Part shown: one piece after another, positions 26,001 to 33,897 of the stretch
How the letters are laid out: each line of letters starts with the position of its first letter
How positions within the stretch are numbered: the first letter of the stretch is position 1
Assembly (NCBI RefSeq): GCF_014287705.1
Contig: NZ_JACOOY010000019.1
Location: forward strand, 3,924 to 67,923
Direction: 5' to 3'
Length of the DNA: 64,000 nucleotides
Origin: Dorea_D hominis
GTDB taxonomy: Bacteria > Bacillota > Clostridia > Lachnospirales > Lachnospiraceae
Notes under the pieces: generated by a model
Seen by the model: only the letters and a program-made list of their open reading frames with translations
Told to the model about the DNA's origin: nothing
The model's database searches: none
Program-made: the position numbers and the translations under genes

Positions 26001-26649
26001 TGATGACACGGATAAATTCTGTCTCTTCCAGTGCATCAAAATCTTTAACCCGGTAGCTTTCTGCACAGTCATGTATCCATTTTTTTGCATCCGGATAACT
26101 TCTGGAATATTCGTATATTTTAAGGATCAGTTCTTCGATCTTCTTATCATTCTTTCCATCTCCATATGCAGTCGTAAAATCCAGGAAACGCTGTCTCCCC
26201 TCTGTGTATTCTTCTTCCAGCACTTCTCCGAGCACATCATGACACAAAAGCTTAAGCTCCCCTTCCTCTCCGATCCGGAATCCCGGATCCAGATGGATTG
26301 CATAAAAATGATCCTTGATCACAGACAGGCAGAAGCTGTGGATTGTCGTAATACGTGCATTATGAATCAGTGTTGCCTGCCGTTTCAGATGTTCATTATC
26401 CGGCTCTTCTTCCAATTTCTGCTCTATGGCCACACGGATTCTTTCTTTCATCTCCGCTGCCGCCGCCTCTGTAAATGTCACAACAAGTAGCTGGTCTACA
26501 TCGATCGGCGGCTCATCTTTCGTCAGCATTGTTATGATCCGTTCTACCAGAACTGCCGTTTTCCCGGAGCCTGCTGCCGCCGACACAAGTATATTCCGGT
26601 TACGCAAATCAATTACTTTCTGTTGTTCCGGCGTCCATGTCACACCCAT
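23032..26649 (-). CDS. addA: ATP-dependent helicase/nuclease subunit A
   Basis: A 1205-residue helicase-nuclease that, with AddB, processes DNA double-strand ends for RecA loading. Walker A SAAAGSGKTAVLVERII is near residue 24, helicase motifs include MIDEYQDSN and VGDVKQSIYRFR, and RLMTIHKSKGLEFPVV follows. The C-terminal RecB-type nuclease has GIIDVYFEEEDG and LDYKTDR, with the catalytic Asp-Tyr-Lys at about 1153-1155. The ATG overlaps the addB stop (TAATG). Confidence 0.97.
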   Translation of the reverse strand: MGVTWTPEQQKVIDLRNRNILVSAAAGSGKTAVLVERIITMLTKDEPPIDVDQLLVVTFTEAAAAEMKERIRVAIEQKLEEEPDNEHLKRQATLIHNARITTIHSFCLSVIKDHFYAIHLDPGFRIGEEGELKLLCHDVLGEVLEEEYTEGRQRFLDFTTAYGDGKNDKKIEELILKIYEYSRSYPDAKKWIHDCAESYRVKDFDALEETEFIRVIKDQVSRYLKDAANKIRQAMKICTGEADGPYMYETALVNDSQLIQSLRSKDTFLEMSTVLDKDYKWTRLPGNRDENVSENKANQVKYLRDTAKKIIKEMKEQFFYAPSFKLLEDLNASAPMMEELADLVCKFADRFEEKKRSKNMIDFSDMEQYALQILTEEKDGRLVPSSIAKEYQRQFVEIMIDEYQDSNLIQEALLTSVSTIWEDKYNIFMVGDVKQSIYRFRLSRPEIFMDKYNTYNKYESKKQRIDLHKNFRSRKEVLDSVNFIFRQIMTENLGGIDYDDDAALNVGADYKKTGENATEVLVVDTDIRDNDHKKVKGINEREIEARAIAGKIRSMMEDNFRVTDKESGKLRPLQYRDIVILTRSSRGFSDVFVEILGQEGIPAFAGTKEGYFATQEIGVLLDYLRVLDNARQDLPLTAVLTSPIGGCSAKELALIRSSCPEEPFYETVRRYRAEGTEEELRDKLENCFSVMEKIREIVPYTPMHELLQRVLDDTGYAMYMSAMPGGIQRKANIDMLMEKAKAFESTSYKGLFHFVRYMEQLQKYEVDYGEANVEEEQADTVRLMTIHKSKGLEFPVVFVAGMGKRFNMQDINSRVVLNSKFGVGLEVVDLKQRTKRASLLKKTIRQEEKLDSLGEELRVLYVAYTRAKEKLIITGTISNLEKKQAEYESVQEESDMKFDFLRLSKATTYWDFVLPAVLRAPRSVPLRLKVLNMYDIIAGQAEAQVKSQIERSVLEDWDTERVYDEEMHENLRNQFAYRYPYENSQTRKLKFSVSELKKRIYLQESGEMEDSEQLYEETELQPILPKFMEEEVPLTGASRGTAYHRALELLNFAEDYDTEKLKNCLRKFTEDGKMTDEMRKAVCIRDFLKFLQTDSGKRMQACAKQNRLFKEQPFVLGVPATDLWKEEEEGELVLVQGIIDVYFEEEDGLVVLDYKTDRVRESRELVERYHGQLDYYARALEQATGKTVKEKIIYSFTLGEEIHLP

Positions 26650-29600
26650 TACTGCTCCTCCTTGCTGTTCTTTTCTTTATCTGGCTGTTCTTCTTTCTCT
26701 GCCATTCCAGTTTTTTTAGATTTTTCCGGCTGTTTTAAACCAGTCCCGACTTCTGCTGTCATCTTCTGGATTGCTTCTTCTTTTGATAATTTTTCCAGAT
26801 TCCGATAATGATAACCCGGAACTTTCAGATCAAATCCGCAAATGTGCCGATATTTACAATAGTCACATCCTGTCTCCGTTCCCTGACGGTACGGCAGAGC
26901 AGCAACTTCACCATCTGCAATTTTCTGATGGATCTCTTCCACTTTCTTCTGGGCATATCGCATCAATGTATCAAAATCTGTCTCTGAAGCCACTTTGGAT
27001 GTTTTGGAAAGCGATCCCGATTTTGTATATTTAACCGGAACTGCAACAGAATCACCAGACTGTATTTTCTGTAAATGTTTAAGATTCTCACCGGACAGAT
27101 TGACCAGACCATCCGGACGGAGTACTTTTAACATCTCCTTTTCCATCTGTTCTTTCTTTTCTTCTTCCGTTCCACGCAGGACTTCATCCATGACTTTTCC
27201 ATCCAGAAGCGGATCCTGAATACGGTAATAAAATACGCCCGATGGTACAATCTCTTTTCCCGGATGTCTTTTCTCTTCTCTTTCCACTGCCGCCTTTATA
27301 TAAACCATCAGCTGAAGCTGCAATCCCTGATACAGCGAAACTACATCAAATTCTTTGCTGCCGGTTTTATAGTCCATAACTTTCACATAAACTTTATCCT
27401 CATCCTCACAGGTATCGACACGGTCAATTTTACCATTTGTAAAGCGGACTTCATATGCAGAAGGCGCAAAATCCCCCTGTGCAAGCTGTTCTGTCAGTGC
27501 CCAGATCGTGCGTTCCAGCATTCTCTTCATACGCTCTACAAGATATTCGTTCCGCGATGAACTGTAGAGAACCGAATTGCCATAGTCTGTAATTGCCTCA
27601 TCCACCGACTCATCAATATATTGCTTTCTTATTTTATTTTCAACTTCTGTCCAGCTCTCTCCGGTGTGCTCCAGTTTTCTTGAGTACAGTTCCAGTGCAC
27701 GGTGACACACATTTCCAAAATCCACAGACTGGAAATCATATTCCGGCCGTTCTTTCAGACGGAGCCCGTATGTCAGAAAATGTGCGAATGCGCAGATACT
27801 GAACCGCTCCATTCTCGATATACTATCTGTAAAATATTTTCCATATAACTTCTCTGCCACCTGTCTCGTAAGTCCATCCATCGGCATACGGTAATAGCCG
27901 GCTTCCAGTAAGCTTTCTACTGTCTGCTGCCATTCTGGATGTTTCTTATACCAGGTGTACAGTTCACACCAGAGTGGATCAAGTTCTCCATTACTTTCCT
28001 GCAGCCCCCGTATCAGACAGGTGATTCCCAGCTTCTCGGTAAATTCCCTCTCTGCGAAGCTTTTTTCTTCTTCCTCTATGATCTTCATGTCCGGATACAT
28101 TTTTCTTAAATCTTGCATCAGATACGCCGGTCGCATATTTTTACCATCGGAAGATACCTTGCTATAGAATATATCCAGCTTTTCCGATGGTTTTGTAAGA
28201 TTCATATAGAGATAATACTTCTGTACATATGCCCGCTCTTTTCCACCCGGAGCCAGAGCCAGCTTCTGGTTCTGGAACTGTTCCCTGTCCGGCTCTGACA
28301 ACAGACCGGTACGCAGAAGATTTCCCGGAAGATGCAGATCATTTGCCCCGACAAAGAGAAGTGCACGGATGTCTTTCAGACGCGTACGCTCCATATCTCC
28401 GATCACAACCTGGTCAATACTTGGCGGGATGACACCGACACGTGCCTCTTCCAGCCCTGCATCCAGCAATTTGCAATATTCATTCAGGCTCACCTGTTCA
28501 TCACCGAGAAGCTCGACAAATTTATCAATCAGTTCGATAACAATCCGATAAACCTGTGCATATTCTTTCGCAAGTGCCAGTTCACCATTCTCACGGAATT
28601 TTTGCTCCTGCTCTGCGATCCGCTCCTGCAACTGCTCCTGCACCATAAATTCATACAATGCCATTGTAATATCTTTGACAGTTTTCCTCCGCTGCTTTAA
28701 TACAAAGACGAAATTATCTACTTTTTCTACGAATCTGGTGCGGTAATGGTTCAGTCGTTCCAGATCCTCTTCTTTCATATCTTTTAATCTGCGGATCCAT
28801 TTCTCCTGCCACCGTTTATAGCCTTTGATTCCCATACCGATGACATAATTTTCCAGTTCGTCCACTTCATCATGGGTAAATCCCGCCAGATTCGTACGCA
28901 GAAAACGAAATACACTTTCATATGTAAAATTCTGTTCTGCCATTCCAAGGAGACTTCGTATATACTCTACGAATGAATTTAACAGGATACTTCTCTTGTG
29001 ATCCATAAATACCGGGATCTCATACAGCGCAAATGCCTGTTCCAGCGCCTCGGCATACATCTCCATATCGCTGACGATCACAGCAATCTCACGGCAGCGA
29101 TATCCATTCTCCCGCATATAAGCGCGCACCTGCTGCGCCGCCGCAAGTGCTTCTTCCCCCGGCTCTCTCGCCACATGGATCTTAACCGCATCCTGCTCTC
29201 CTTCATAAGTTTCTTTCCGATAGCGGAAAAGATTTCTTTCCAGAAATGCAAGTGCCGGATTATCACGGAAACGATACGGAATCTTATCAAACAGCTCCAT
29301 GGACTCTTCGATCTTGATCTGATTTTCTTTCGCCAGCTGTATCATGGATGTAACCATATGTTTACTAAGCGCAAATAACTGATATGGATGTTCATAGCGG
29401 TACGGATCTTCCGCCGGATCGATCGTTACAGTGATCATAACTTTCCGACAATGCTTCATCAGTTCTCCAAGCAAGCGGTTCTGTACCGGTGTAAATCCGG
29501 TAAATCCATCCAAAACGATCGTACTGTTTTTTAATATTTCCGATTTACATACGACACGGCTTAATACGTCCAACAGTTCTTCCTTGGAAATATACCGTTC

Positions 29601-30113
29601 TTTCAGATAGTCCTGAAACCCGCGGTATAGAACTTTCATATCTGCCAGCTTATAATACAGTCTTGACTCTCTGCCGGCATTTTCCATCACACGGTCAATC
29701 TCTTCTTCCCCGATATCATACTGTGCAAATTCCGACAGCACCGATTTGACTTCACTAATATATCCAAGCTTGCGAATGTTGCCGCGGAGCATCTGTAATT
29801 CATTTTCATGATTGCCTGCAATCTTACGCAGGATCAGATTTTTTCCCTCATCATCCAGCACCGGCAGTGTACCGGCTCCTGTCTCTTCAAATATACGGTA
29901 TGCAAGACGCACAAAACTTAATACATCGATGTTCATGATTGCGTGTCTGTCATGCATCGTCACAAGATCTTTTTGCGTCTGCATCGTAAACTGCTCCGGT
30001 ACAAGAACAATAAAATTCTCCTCCGGATGCGCTTTCGACTCAGCGATCACATTCTTATATAATTGATAAGTTTTTCCGGACCCCGATGGTCCCAATACAA
30101 ATTTTAAAGGCAT
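26649..30113 (-). CDS. addB: ATP-dependent helicase/deoxyribonuclease subunit B
   Basis: A 1154-residue partner of AddA. It has an N-terminal P-loop (FVLGPSGSGKTYQLYKN), an inactive-helicase core, and a C-terminal RecB-type nuclease (VKVMDYKTGSKEFD) closed by Fe-S cysteines in GCDYCKYRHICGF. The last 40 residues are a Lys/Glu-rich tail. The translation start lies in a perfect 8-bp hairpin that includes the ATG and part of the ribosome site. It lies 61 bases downstream of the dapF-like gene. Confidence 0.97.
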   Translation of the reverse strand: MPLKFVLGPSGSGKTYQLYKNVIAESKAHPEENFIVLVPEQFTMQTQKDLVTMHDRHAIMNIDVLSFVRLAYRIFEETGAGTLPVLDDEGKNLILRKIAGNHENELQMLRGNIRKLGYISEVKSVLSEFAQYDIGEEEIDRVMENAGRESRLYYKLADMKVLYRGFQDYLKERYISKEELLDVLSRVVCKSEILKNSTIVLDGFTGFTPVQNRLLGELMKHCRKVMITVTIDPAEDPYRYEHPYQLFALSKHMVTSMIQLAKENQIKIEESMELFDKIPYRFRDNPALAFLERNLFRYRKETYEGEQDAVKIHVAREPGEEALAAAQQVRAYMRENGYRCREIAVIVSDMEMYAEALEQAFALYEIPVFMDHKRSILLNSFVEYIRSLLGMAEQNFTYESVFRFLRTNLAGFTHDEVDELENYVIGMGIKGYKRWQEKWIRRLKDMKEEDLERLNHYRTRFVEKVDNFVFVLKQRRKTVKDITMALYEFMVQEQLQERIAEQEQKFRENGELALAKEYAQVYRIVIELIDKFVELLGDEQVSLNEYCKLLDAGLEEARVGVIPPSIDQVVIGDMERTRLKDIRALLFVGANDLHLPGNLLRTGLLSEPDREQFQNQKLALAPGGKERAYVQKYYLYMNLTKPSEKLDIFYSKVSSDGKNMRPAYLMQDLRKMYPDMKIIEEEEKSFAEREFTEKLGITCLIRGLQESNGELDPLWCELYTWYKKHPEWQQTVESLLEAGYYRMPMDGLTRQVAEKLYGKYFTDSISRMERFSICAFAHFLTYGLRLKERPEYDFQSVDFGNVCHRALELYSRKLEHTGESWTEVENKIRKQYIDESVDEAITDYGNSVLYSSSRNEYLVERMKRMLERTIWALTEQLAQGDFAPSAYEVRFTNGKIDRVDTCEDEDKVYVKVMDYKTGSKEFDVVSLYQGLQLQLMVYIKAAVEREEKRHPGKEIVPSGVFYYRIQDPLLDGKVMDEVLRGTEEEKKEQMEKEMLKVLRPDGLVNLSGENLKHLQKIQSGDSVAVPVKYTKSGSLSKTSKVASETDFDTLMRYAQKKVEEIHQKIADGEVAALPYRQGTETGCDYCKYRHICGFDLKVPGYHYRNLEKLSKEEAIQKMTAEVGTGLKQPEKSKKTGMAEKEEQPDKEKNSKEEQ

Positions 30114-30131
30114 AGGTTTTCCTCCTATGCC
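30109..30131 (-). promoter_or_regulatory. Hairpin covering the addB start codon and ribosome site
   Basis: GGCATAGG (minus-strand 30131-30124) pairs perfectly with CCTATGCC (30116-30109) around a seven-base loop, AGGAAAA. The right arm contains the addB ATG (30113-30111), and the AGGAGG ribosome site runs from the left arm into the loop. Folding would hide the start. Confidence 0.5.
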
Positions 30132-30174
30132 TTAGTATATCTTATTAGATGGTACAAATCTACCCCACACATTT

Positions 30175-31032
30175 TTATAAAGCTCTTAACTTCTCTGCAA
30201 ATTCATTGCTCAGAGTCATCTTCGCAACATAGAAAACATCTCCTGTCATATAGACATTCCAATCATCTTCTACTTCTACCTGTAATTCTCCACCCGGCAT
30301 ATGCACGATCACTTTGCTGTTCGTCATGCCCAGTTTGTATGCAACTCCGGCTGCCGCACACGCTCCTGTTCCGGATGCAAGTGTGTAACCTGCGCCTCGC
30401 TCAAAGATTTCAATCGCAATATTTTCTTTGTCGATCACTTTCATAATCTGTGTATTAATACGATTTGGAAAATATCTTGCGATCTCTGCATAGTCACCAA
30501 TCTTCGTAACAAGTGGTTTGGAGATCTCGCGCATCGGAATTACACAGTGCGGATTACCGATATTTACACAGGTAACCGGATATAACGTACGTCCGAATAC
30601 CATATCTTCATTAATGACTTCTCTTCGTTCTCCAGTTACCGGAATATCATCACTCCAGAATGAAAGTTTTCCCATGGAAACGCGAAGTCTGCTACCATCT
30701 TCATTTAAAAATGTTACTTCAACCGGTCCGTTTCCTGTATATAATTTAAAATTCTTTTTCTGTACATAACTTGCATCTTTGAGATATTTTGCAAAAATAC
30801 GGACACCATTTCCACTCGTCTCGGATTCGCTTCCGTCTGGATTCCATACTTTCACATACATTCCGTCTTCTTTTAAAATCGGTCCCTCAAGAACTCCATC
30901 AGAGCCAAGTCCCGCATTTCTGTCACAGATCCTCCGGACATTTCTTTCATTTAATTCCAGCTCATTTTTATTTGGATCAAATACAACATAATCATTTCCA
31001 AGTCCATGATAACGCTCTAATACAACTTTCAT
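30175..31032 (-). CDS. dapF: Diaminopimelate epimerase homologue with Ser in place of both catalytic Cys
   Basis: A 285-residue protein of the DapF fold; DapF converts LL- to meso-diaminopimelate for lysine and peptidoglycan. The framework is present: RYHGLGNDYVVFDPN, GLGSDGVLEG, VWNPDGSESETSGNG, VNIGNPHCVIP and FERGAGYTLASGTGACAA. The two positions that are Cys in working DapF (CGNG and ACGTGA) are Ser73 (SGNG) and Ser220 (ASGTGA), and GET is GYT. Both Ser codons (AGT, TCC) were checked in the DNA. It may be an epimerase variant, have another activity, or be inactive. The start is the ATG at 31032 with GGAGG upstream; the longer frame lacks support. Confidence 0.85.
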   Translation of the reverse strand: MKVVLERYHGLGNDYVVFDPNKNELELNERNVRRICDRNAGLGSDGVLEGPILKEDGMYVKVWNPDGSESETSGNGVRIFAKYLKDASYVQKKNFKLYTGNGPVEVTFLNEDGSRLRVSMGKLSFWSDDIPVTGERREVINEDMVFGRTLYPVTCVNIGNPHCVIPMREISKPLVTKIGDYAEIARYFPNRINTQIMKVIDKENIAIEIFERGAGYTLASGTGACAAAGVAYKLGMTNSKVIVHMPGGELQVEVEDDWNVYMTGDVFYVAKMTLSNEFAEKLRAL

Positions 31033-31120
31033 AACATACCTCCGGTTTGCAGAAATCTTGTGATTTCTTTTTCTCATAGCTTCTGTACTCATCATAGCAG
31101 GCATGATTTTCCTTTTCAAC

Positions 31121-31168
31121 GCAAATATTGCTATTTGCATTGCAAATCGTGCTATTTTATTCTATGAT
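31121..31168 (+). promoter_or_regulatory. Promoter and direct-repeat operator of the AraC-type gene
   Basis: Two 16-base direct repeats, GCAAATATTGCTATTT (31121-31136) and GCAAATCGTGCTATTT (31142-31157), differ at two bases and are spaced 21 bp, two helical turns. This is the usual geometry for an AraC-family dimer. The promoter TTGCAA (31140-31145), 17 bases, TATGAT (31163-31168) overlaps the second repeat, pointing to self-control. The divergent dapF-like gene could share the site. Confidence 0.6.
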
Positions 31169-31200
31169 ATAAGAAAAAACGACAAAAGGAGCATTTCTCC

Positions 31201-32043
31201 ATGGACACATATATGAAAAAAGGCTATCTGAACAGTGAATTCCGGCTTTTTCACCTGACGGACCGTGAGACGAAGGAAGTCGAATACCATTATCATGACT
31301 TTAACAAGATCACGATTTTTATTAAAGGAAAGGTCAACTATATGATTGAAGGAAAATCCTATGATTTAAAACCTTATGATATCGTTCTAGTCAATCATAA
31401 TGATATTCATAGACTCGAAGTGGATAATTCGGTTCTTTATGAACGTATTATTGTTTATATTGCACCGGGATTTATCCAAGCTTATAAAAATAAGGATTAT
31501 GATCTGAGTTTCTGTTTTCAGCGTGCCGCAAAAGAACATTCTAACGTGCTTCGTATTCCATCACTCGAAAAAAGCTCTCTTTTCCGCTCCATTACCCGGC
31601 TGGAGAAATCTTTCTCTGATGATAGTTATGCTTCTGGTCTGTACCGGCAGGTATTATTTCTGGAATTTATGATCCACTTAAACCGTGCCGCCCTGAAAAA
31701 CAGGCTGGAATTTATTGATACAGATAACTGCAATGCAAAGATTATCCATATTCTTGACTACATTAATAATCATCTGAGTGAAAATTTGAATATTGATATT
31801 CTTGCTGAACATTTTTATATCAGCAAATATTATATGATGAGACAGTTCAAGCAGGAAACCGGTTATACCATCGGGAATTACATTGCCCAGAAACGGCTCC
31901 TGCTCGCAAAAGAAATGCTCCTGTCCGGCACTCCTGCCGCACAGGTATGTTATGACTGCGGTTATCACGACTATTCCACGTTCCAGCGTGCATACCGCAA
32001 ATTATTTTCTGAATCTCCGAGTCAGACAGTGACCCTCGAGTAA
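31201..32043 (+). CDS. AraC family regulator with cupin sensor domain
   Basis: A 280-residue regulator. Residues 15-110 form a cupin-like sensor (EVEYHYHDFNKITIFIKGKV, then YDLKPYDIVLVNHNDIHRLE). The last 100 residues carry the double helix-turn-helix (LSENLNIDILAEHFYISKYY and LSGTPAAQVCYDCGYHDYST, then FQRAYRKLFSESPSQ). Such proteins usually sense sugars or small metabolites; the ligand is unknown. A strong AGGAG site precedes the ATG. Its 3' end overlaps the convergent hflX gene by 22 bases. Confidence 0.9.
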   Translation: MDTYMKKGYLNSEFRLFHLTDRETKEVEYHYHDFNKITIFIKGKVNYMIEGKSYDLKPYDIVLVNHNDIHRLEVDNSVLYERIIVYIAPGFIQAYKNKDYDLSFCFQRAAKEHSNVLRIPSLEKSSLFRSITRLEKSFSDDSYASGLYRQVLFLEFMIHLNRAALKNRLEFIDTDNCNAKIIHILDYINNHLSENLNIDILAEHFYISKYYMMRQFKQETGYTIGNYIAQKRLLLAKEMLLSGTPAAQVCYDCGYHDYSTFQRAYRKLFSESPSQTVTLE

Positions 32044-33263
32044 AGTTCTGCCGGGACATAGGCTCTTACAAAGATACCATCCTCCTGATACTTCTCTTCC
32101 AGCAGCTCTCCGTACTTGCGGATGAGCTGGATCTTTGCCGCATCCCGGTACTCATACAGGCATTCAAGAAATACTTTCTGCTCTCTTAACACCGCTTCCA
32201 TCGTATCTGTCAGGTCGGTAAGTCCGGCTCCTGTCTTTGCTGAAATTTTAACCGTATAATCTGCTTTAAAATCCCGGATCAACGGTGCATCTTCTAACTT
32301 GTCCTGTTTATTGAACGCCGTGATGATCGCTTTGTCTTTTACACCAAGATTCGATAATGTCTCATACACGGTGTACATCTGACTGTCCATCTGTGGACTG
32401 GATGTATCTACTACATGCAGGATTACATCCGCATATTTTGCTTCTTCCAGTGTACTCTTAAATGCTTCGATCAGATGATGTGGAAGTTTTTTAATAAATC
32501 CGACTGTATCTGTCAGAAGTACTTCCTGACCTCCCGGCAATTTTAAACCTCTTGTTGTCGGGTCTAATGTTGCAAACAGCTTATCTTCCGCCAGAATATC
32601 CGCTCCCGTTAACCGGTTAAGAAGTGTAGACTTTCCGGCATTCGTATATCCAACGATTGCAACTACCGGCACATAACTTTTGCTTCTCTGCTCTCTTGTC
32701 ACTTCACGGTGGCGTTTTACTTCTTTTAATTCCCGGTTCAATGCTGCAATCCGGCTTTTAATGAGACGTCTGTCCATCTCCAGTTTCTTCTCTCCCGGTC
32801 CTCTCGTTCCGATACCGCCGCCAAGTCTTGACATTGCCGTACCAAATCCGGTCAGCCTTGTCTGCCGGTACTTTAACTGTGCCAGTTCTACCTGAATCTT
32901 ACCTTCACTTGTAGAAGCTCTGGCTGCAAATATATCCAATATAAGAAGTGTACGATCCATCACCTTCACATTCAGTTCATCCTGCAGATTCTTCATCTGT
33001 GCCGGTGAAAGTTCGTCATCACAAATAATACCTGTTGCTTCCAGTTCCCATAACAGGTCTTTGATCTCTTCTATCTTTCCTTTCCCAACATAAGTCCCCG
33101 GATGCACCTGCTCTCGGTTCTGGATCACACGACCGACCGTTTCTGCACCTGCTGTGGTTGCCAGTTCAGAGAGTTCCGAAAGCGAATCTTCCATGCTTTC
33201 TTCTCCCGGAAGTTCCACTCCTACCAGGATCACTCTCTCTTTATCCTGTTTTAATTCTATCAT
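32022..33263 (-). CDS. hflX: Ribosome-associated GTPase HflX
   Basis: A 413-residue GTPase that binds the 50S subunit and rescues or splits stalled ribosomes. The N-terminal HflX domain (GAETVGRVIQNREQVHPGTY; ICDDELSPAQMKNL) is followed by the glycine-rich linker RLGGGIGTRGPGEKK and the G domain (GYTNAGKSTLLNRLTG; DTVGFIKKLP; FNKQD). The tail is about 30 residues. It overlaps the convergent AraC gene. Confidence 0.95.
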   Translation of the reverse strand: MIELKQDKERVILVGVELPGEESMEDSLSELSELATTAGAETVGRVIQNREQVHPGTYVGKGKIEEIKDLLWELEATGIICDDELSPAQMKNLQDELNVKVMDRTLLILDIFAARASTSEGKIQVELAQLKYRQTRLTGFGTAMSRLGGGIGTRGPGEKKLEMDRRLIKSRIAALNRELKEVKRHREVTREQRSKSYVPVVAIVGYTNAGKSTLLNRLTGADILAEDKLFATLDPTTRGLKLPGGQEVLLTDTVGFIKKLPHHLIEAFKSTLEEAKYADVILHVVDTSSPQMDSQMYTVYETLSNLGVKDKAIITAFNKQDKLEDAPLIRDFKADYTVKISAKTGAGLTDLTDTMEAVLREQKVFLECLYEYRDAAKIQLIRKYGELLEEKYQEDGIFVRAYVPAELYSRVTV

Positions 33264-33297
33264 ACGAAACCTCTATTTTATCTGGTTCTATAACTGA

Positions 33298-33822
33298 TTA
33301 TCTTGTTTCCAGAAATTCCACTTCTTTTTTTGCTGTTTCATCATCCGGATATTTTTCCAGATATTCATTCAGTTTTGACTTTGCTTTTTCCCAGTTCTGC
33401 ATCTTCTCATAGGAAACAATAACATTGTATTCCATTTCCTTTTTCAACTCATCTGAACTTCCGGATGCTGCCAGACCTTTCTCATAATAGGAAAGTGCAC
33501 TCTTTCCATCATCAAGTTTCAGTGCACAGCCACCCATCAAATTATAAAGTGTGGCATTTTCTTTTGTTCCTGCTTTAACTGCATTTTTAAATGCTTTTAA
33601 TGCAGCCTTATATTCCTTCTGCTCCCAGCAGGCAATTCCGATTCCACGGTATGCATCTGCTGTATTCTTGTCCTGTTTCACTGCTTCTTTGAAGCTTGCT
33701 TCTGCCTGTTTATATTCTTTGGACTCTAACTGGCTGACACCCTCTTTGTAAGGATTGCCGGAACATCCTGCCAGCGCAAGTCCCATACTTGCTGTCAATA
33801 TCACTGCTGCCAATCTCTTCAT
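33298..33822 (-). CDS. TPR-repeat lipoprotein
   Basis: A 174-residue secreted lipoprotein. The signal peptide MKRLAAVILTASMGLALAGC ends in a lipobox with Cys20. Residues 25-170 hold about four tetratricopeptide repeats (SKEYKQAEASFKEAVKQDK; KEYKAALKAFKNAVK; DGKSALSYYEKGL; NWEKAKSKLNEYLEKYPDD). TPR proteins act as docking surfaces. It lies between hflX and the CPT-type ATPase; there is no clear functional link. Confidence 0.85.
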   Translation of the reverse strand: MKRLAAVILTASMGLALAGCSGNPYKEGVSQLESKEYKQAEASFKEAVKQDKNTADAYRGIGIACWEQKEYKAALKAFKNAVKAGTKENATLYNLMGGCALKLDDGKSALSYYEKGLAASGSSDELKKEMEYNVIVSYEKMQNWEKAKSKLNEYLEKYPDDETAKKEVEFLETR

Positions 33823-33897
33823 TATGATCTGTCTCCTTTTGCTTTCCTACATGTTTATATGCAAATAGTGATTCTCTCTCAAAATATATTCCACAGT

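Noticed and set aside
25870..26490. 206-residue open frame antisense to addA
   Set aside because: It lies wholly inside addA, shows no domain and no ribosome site.
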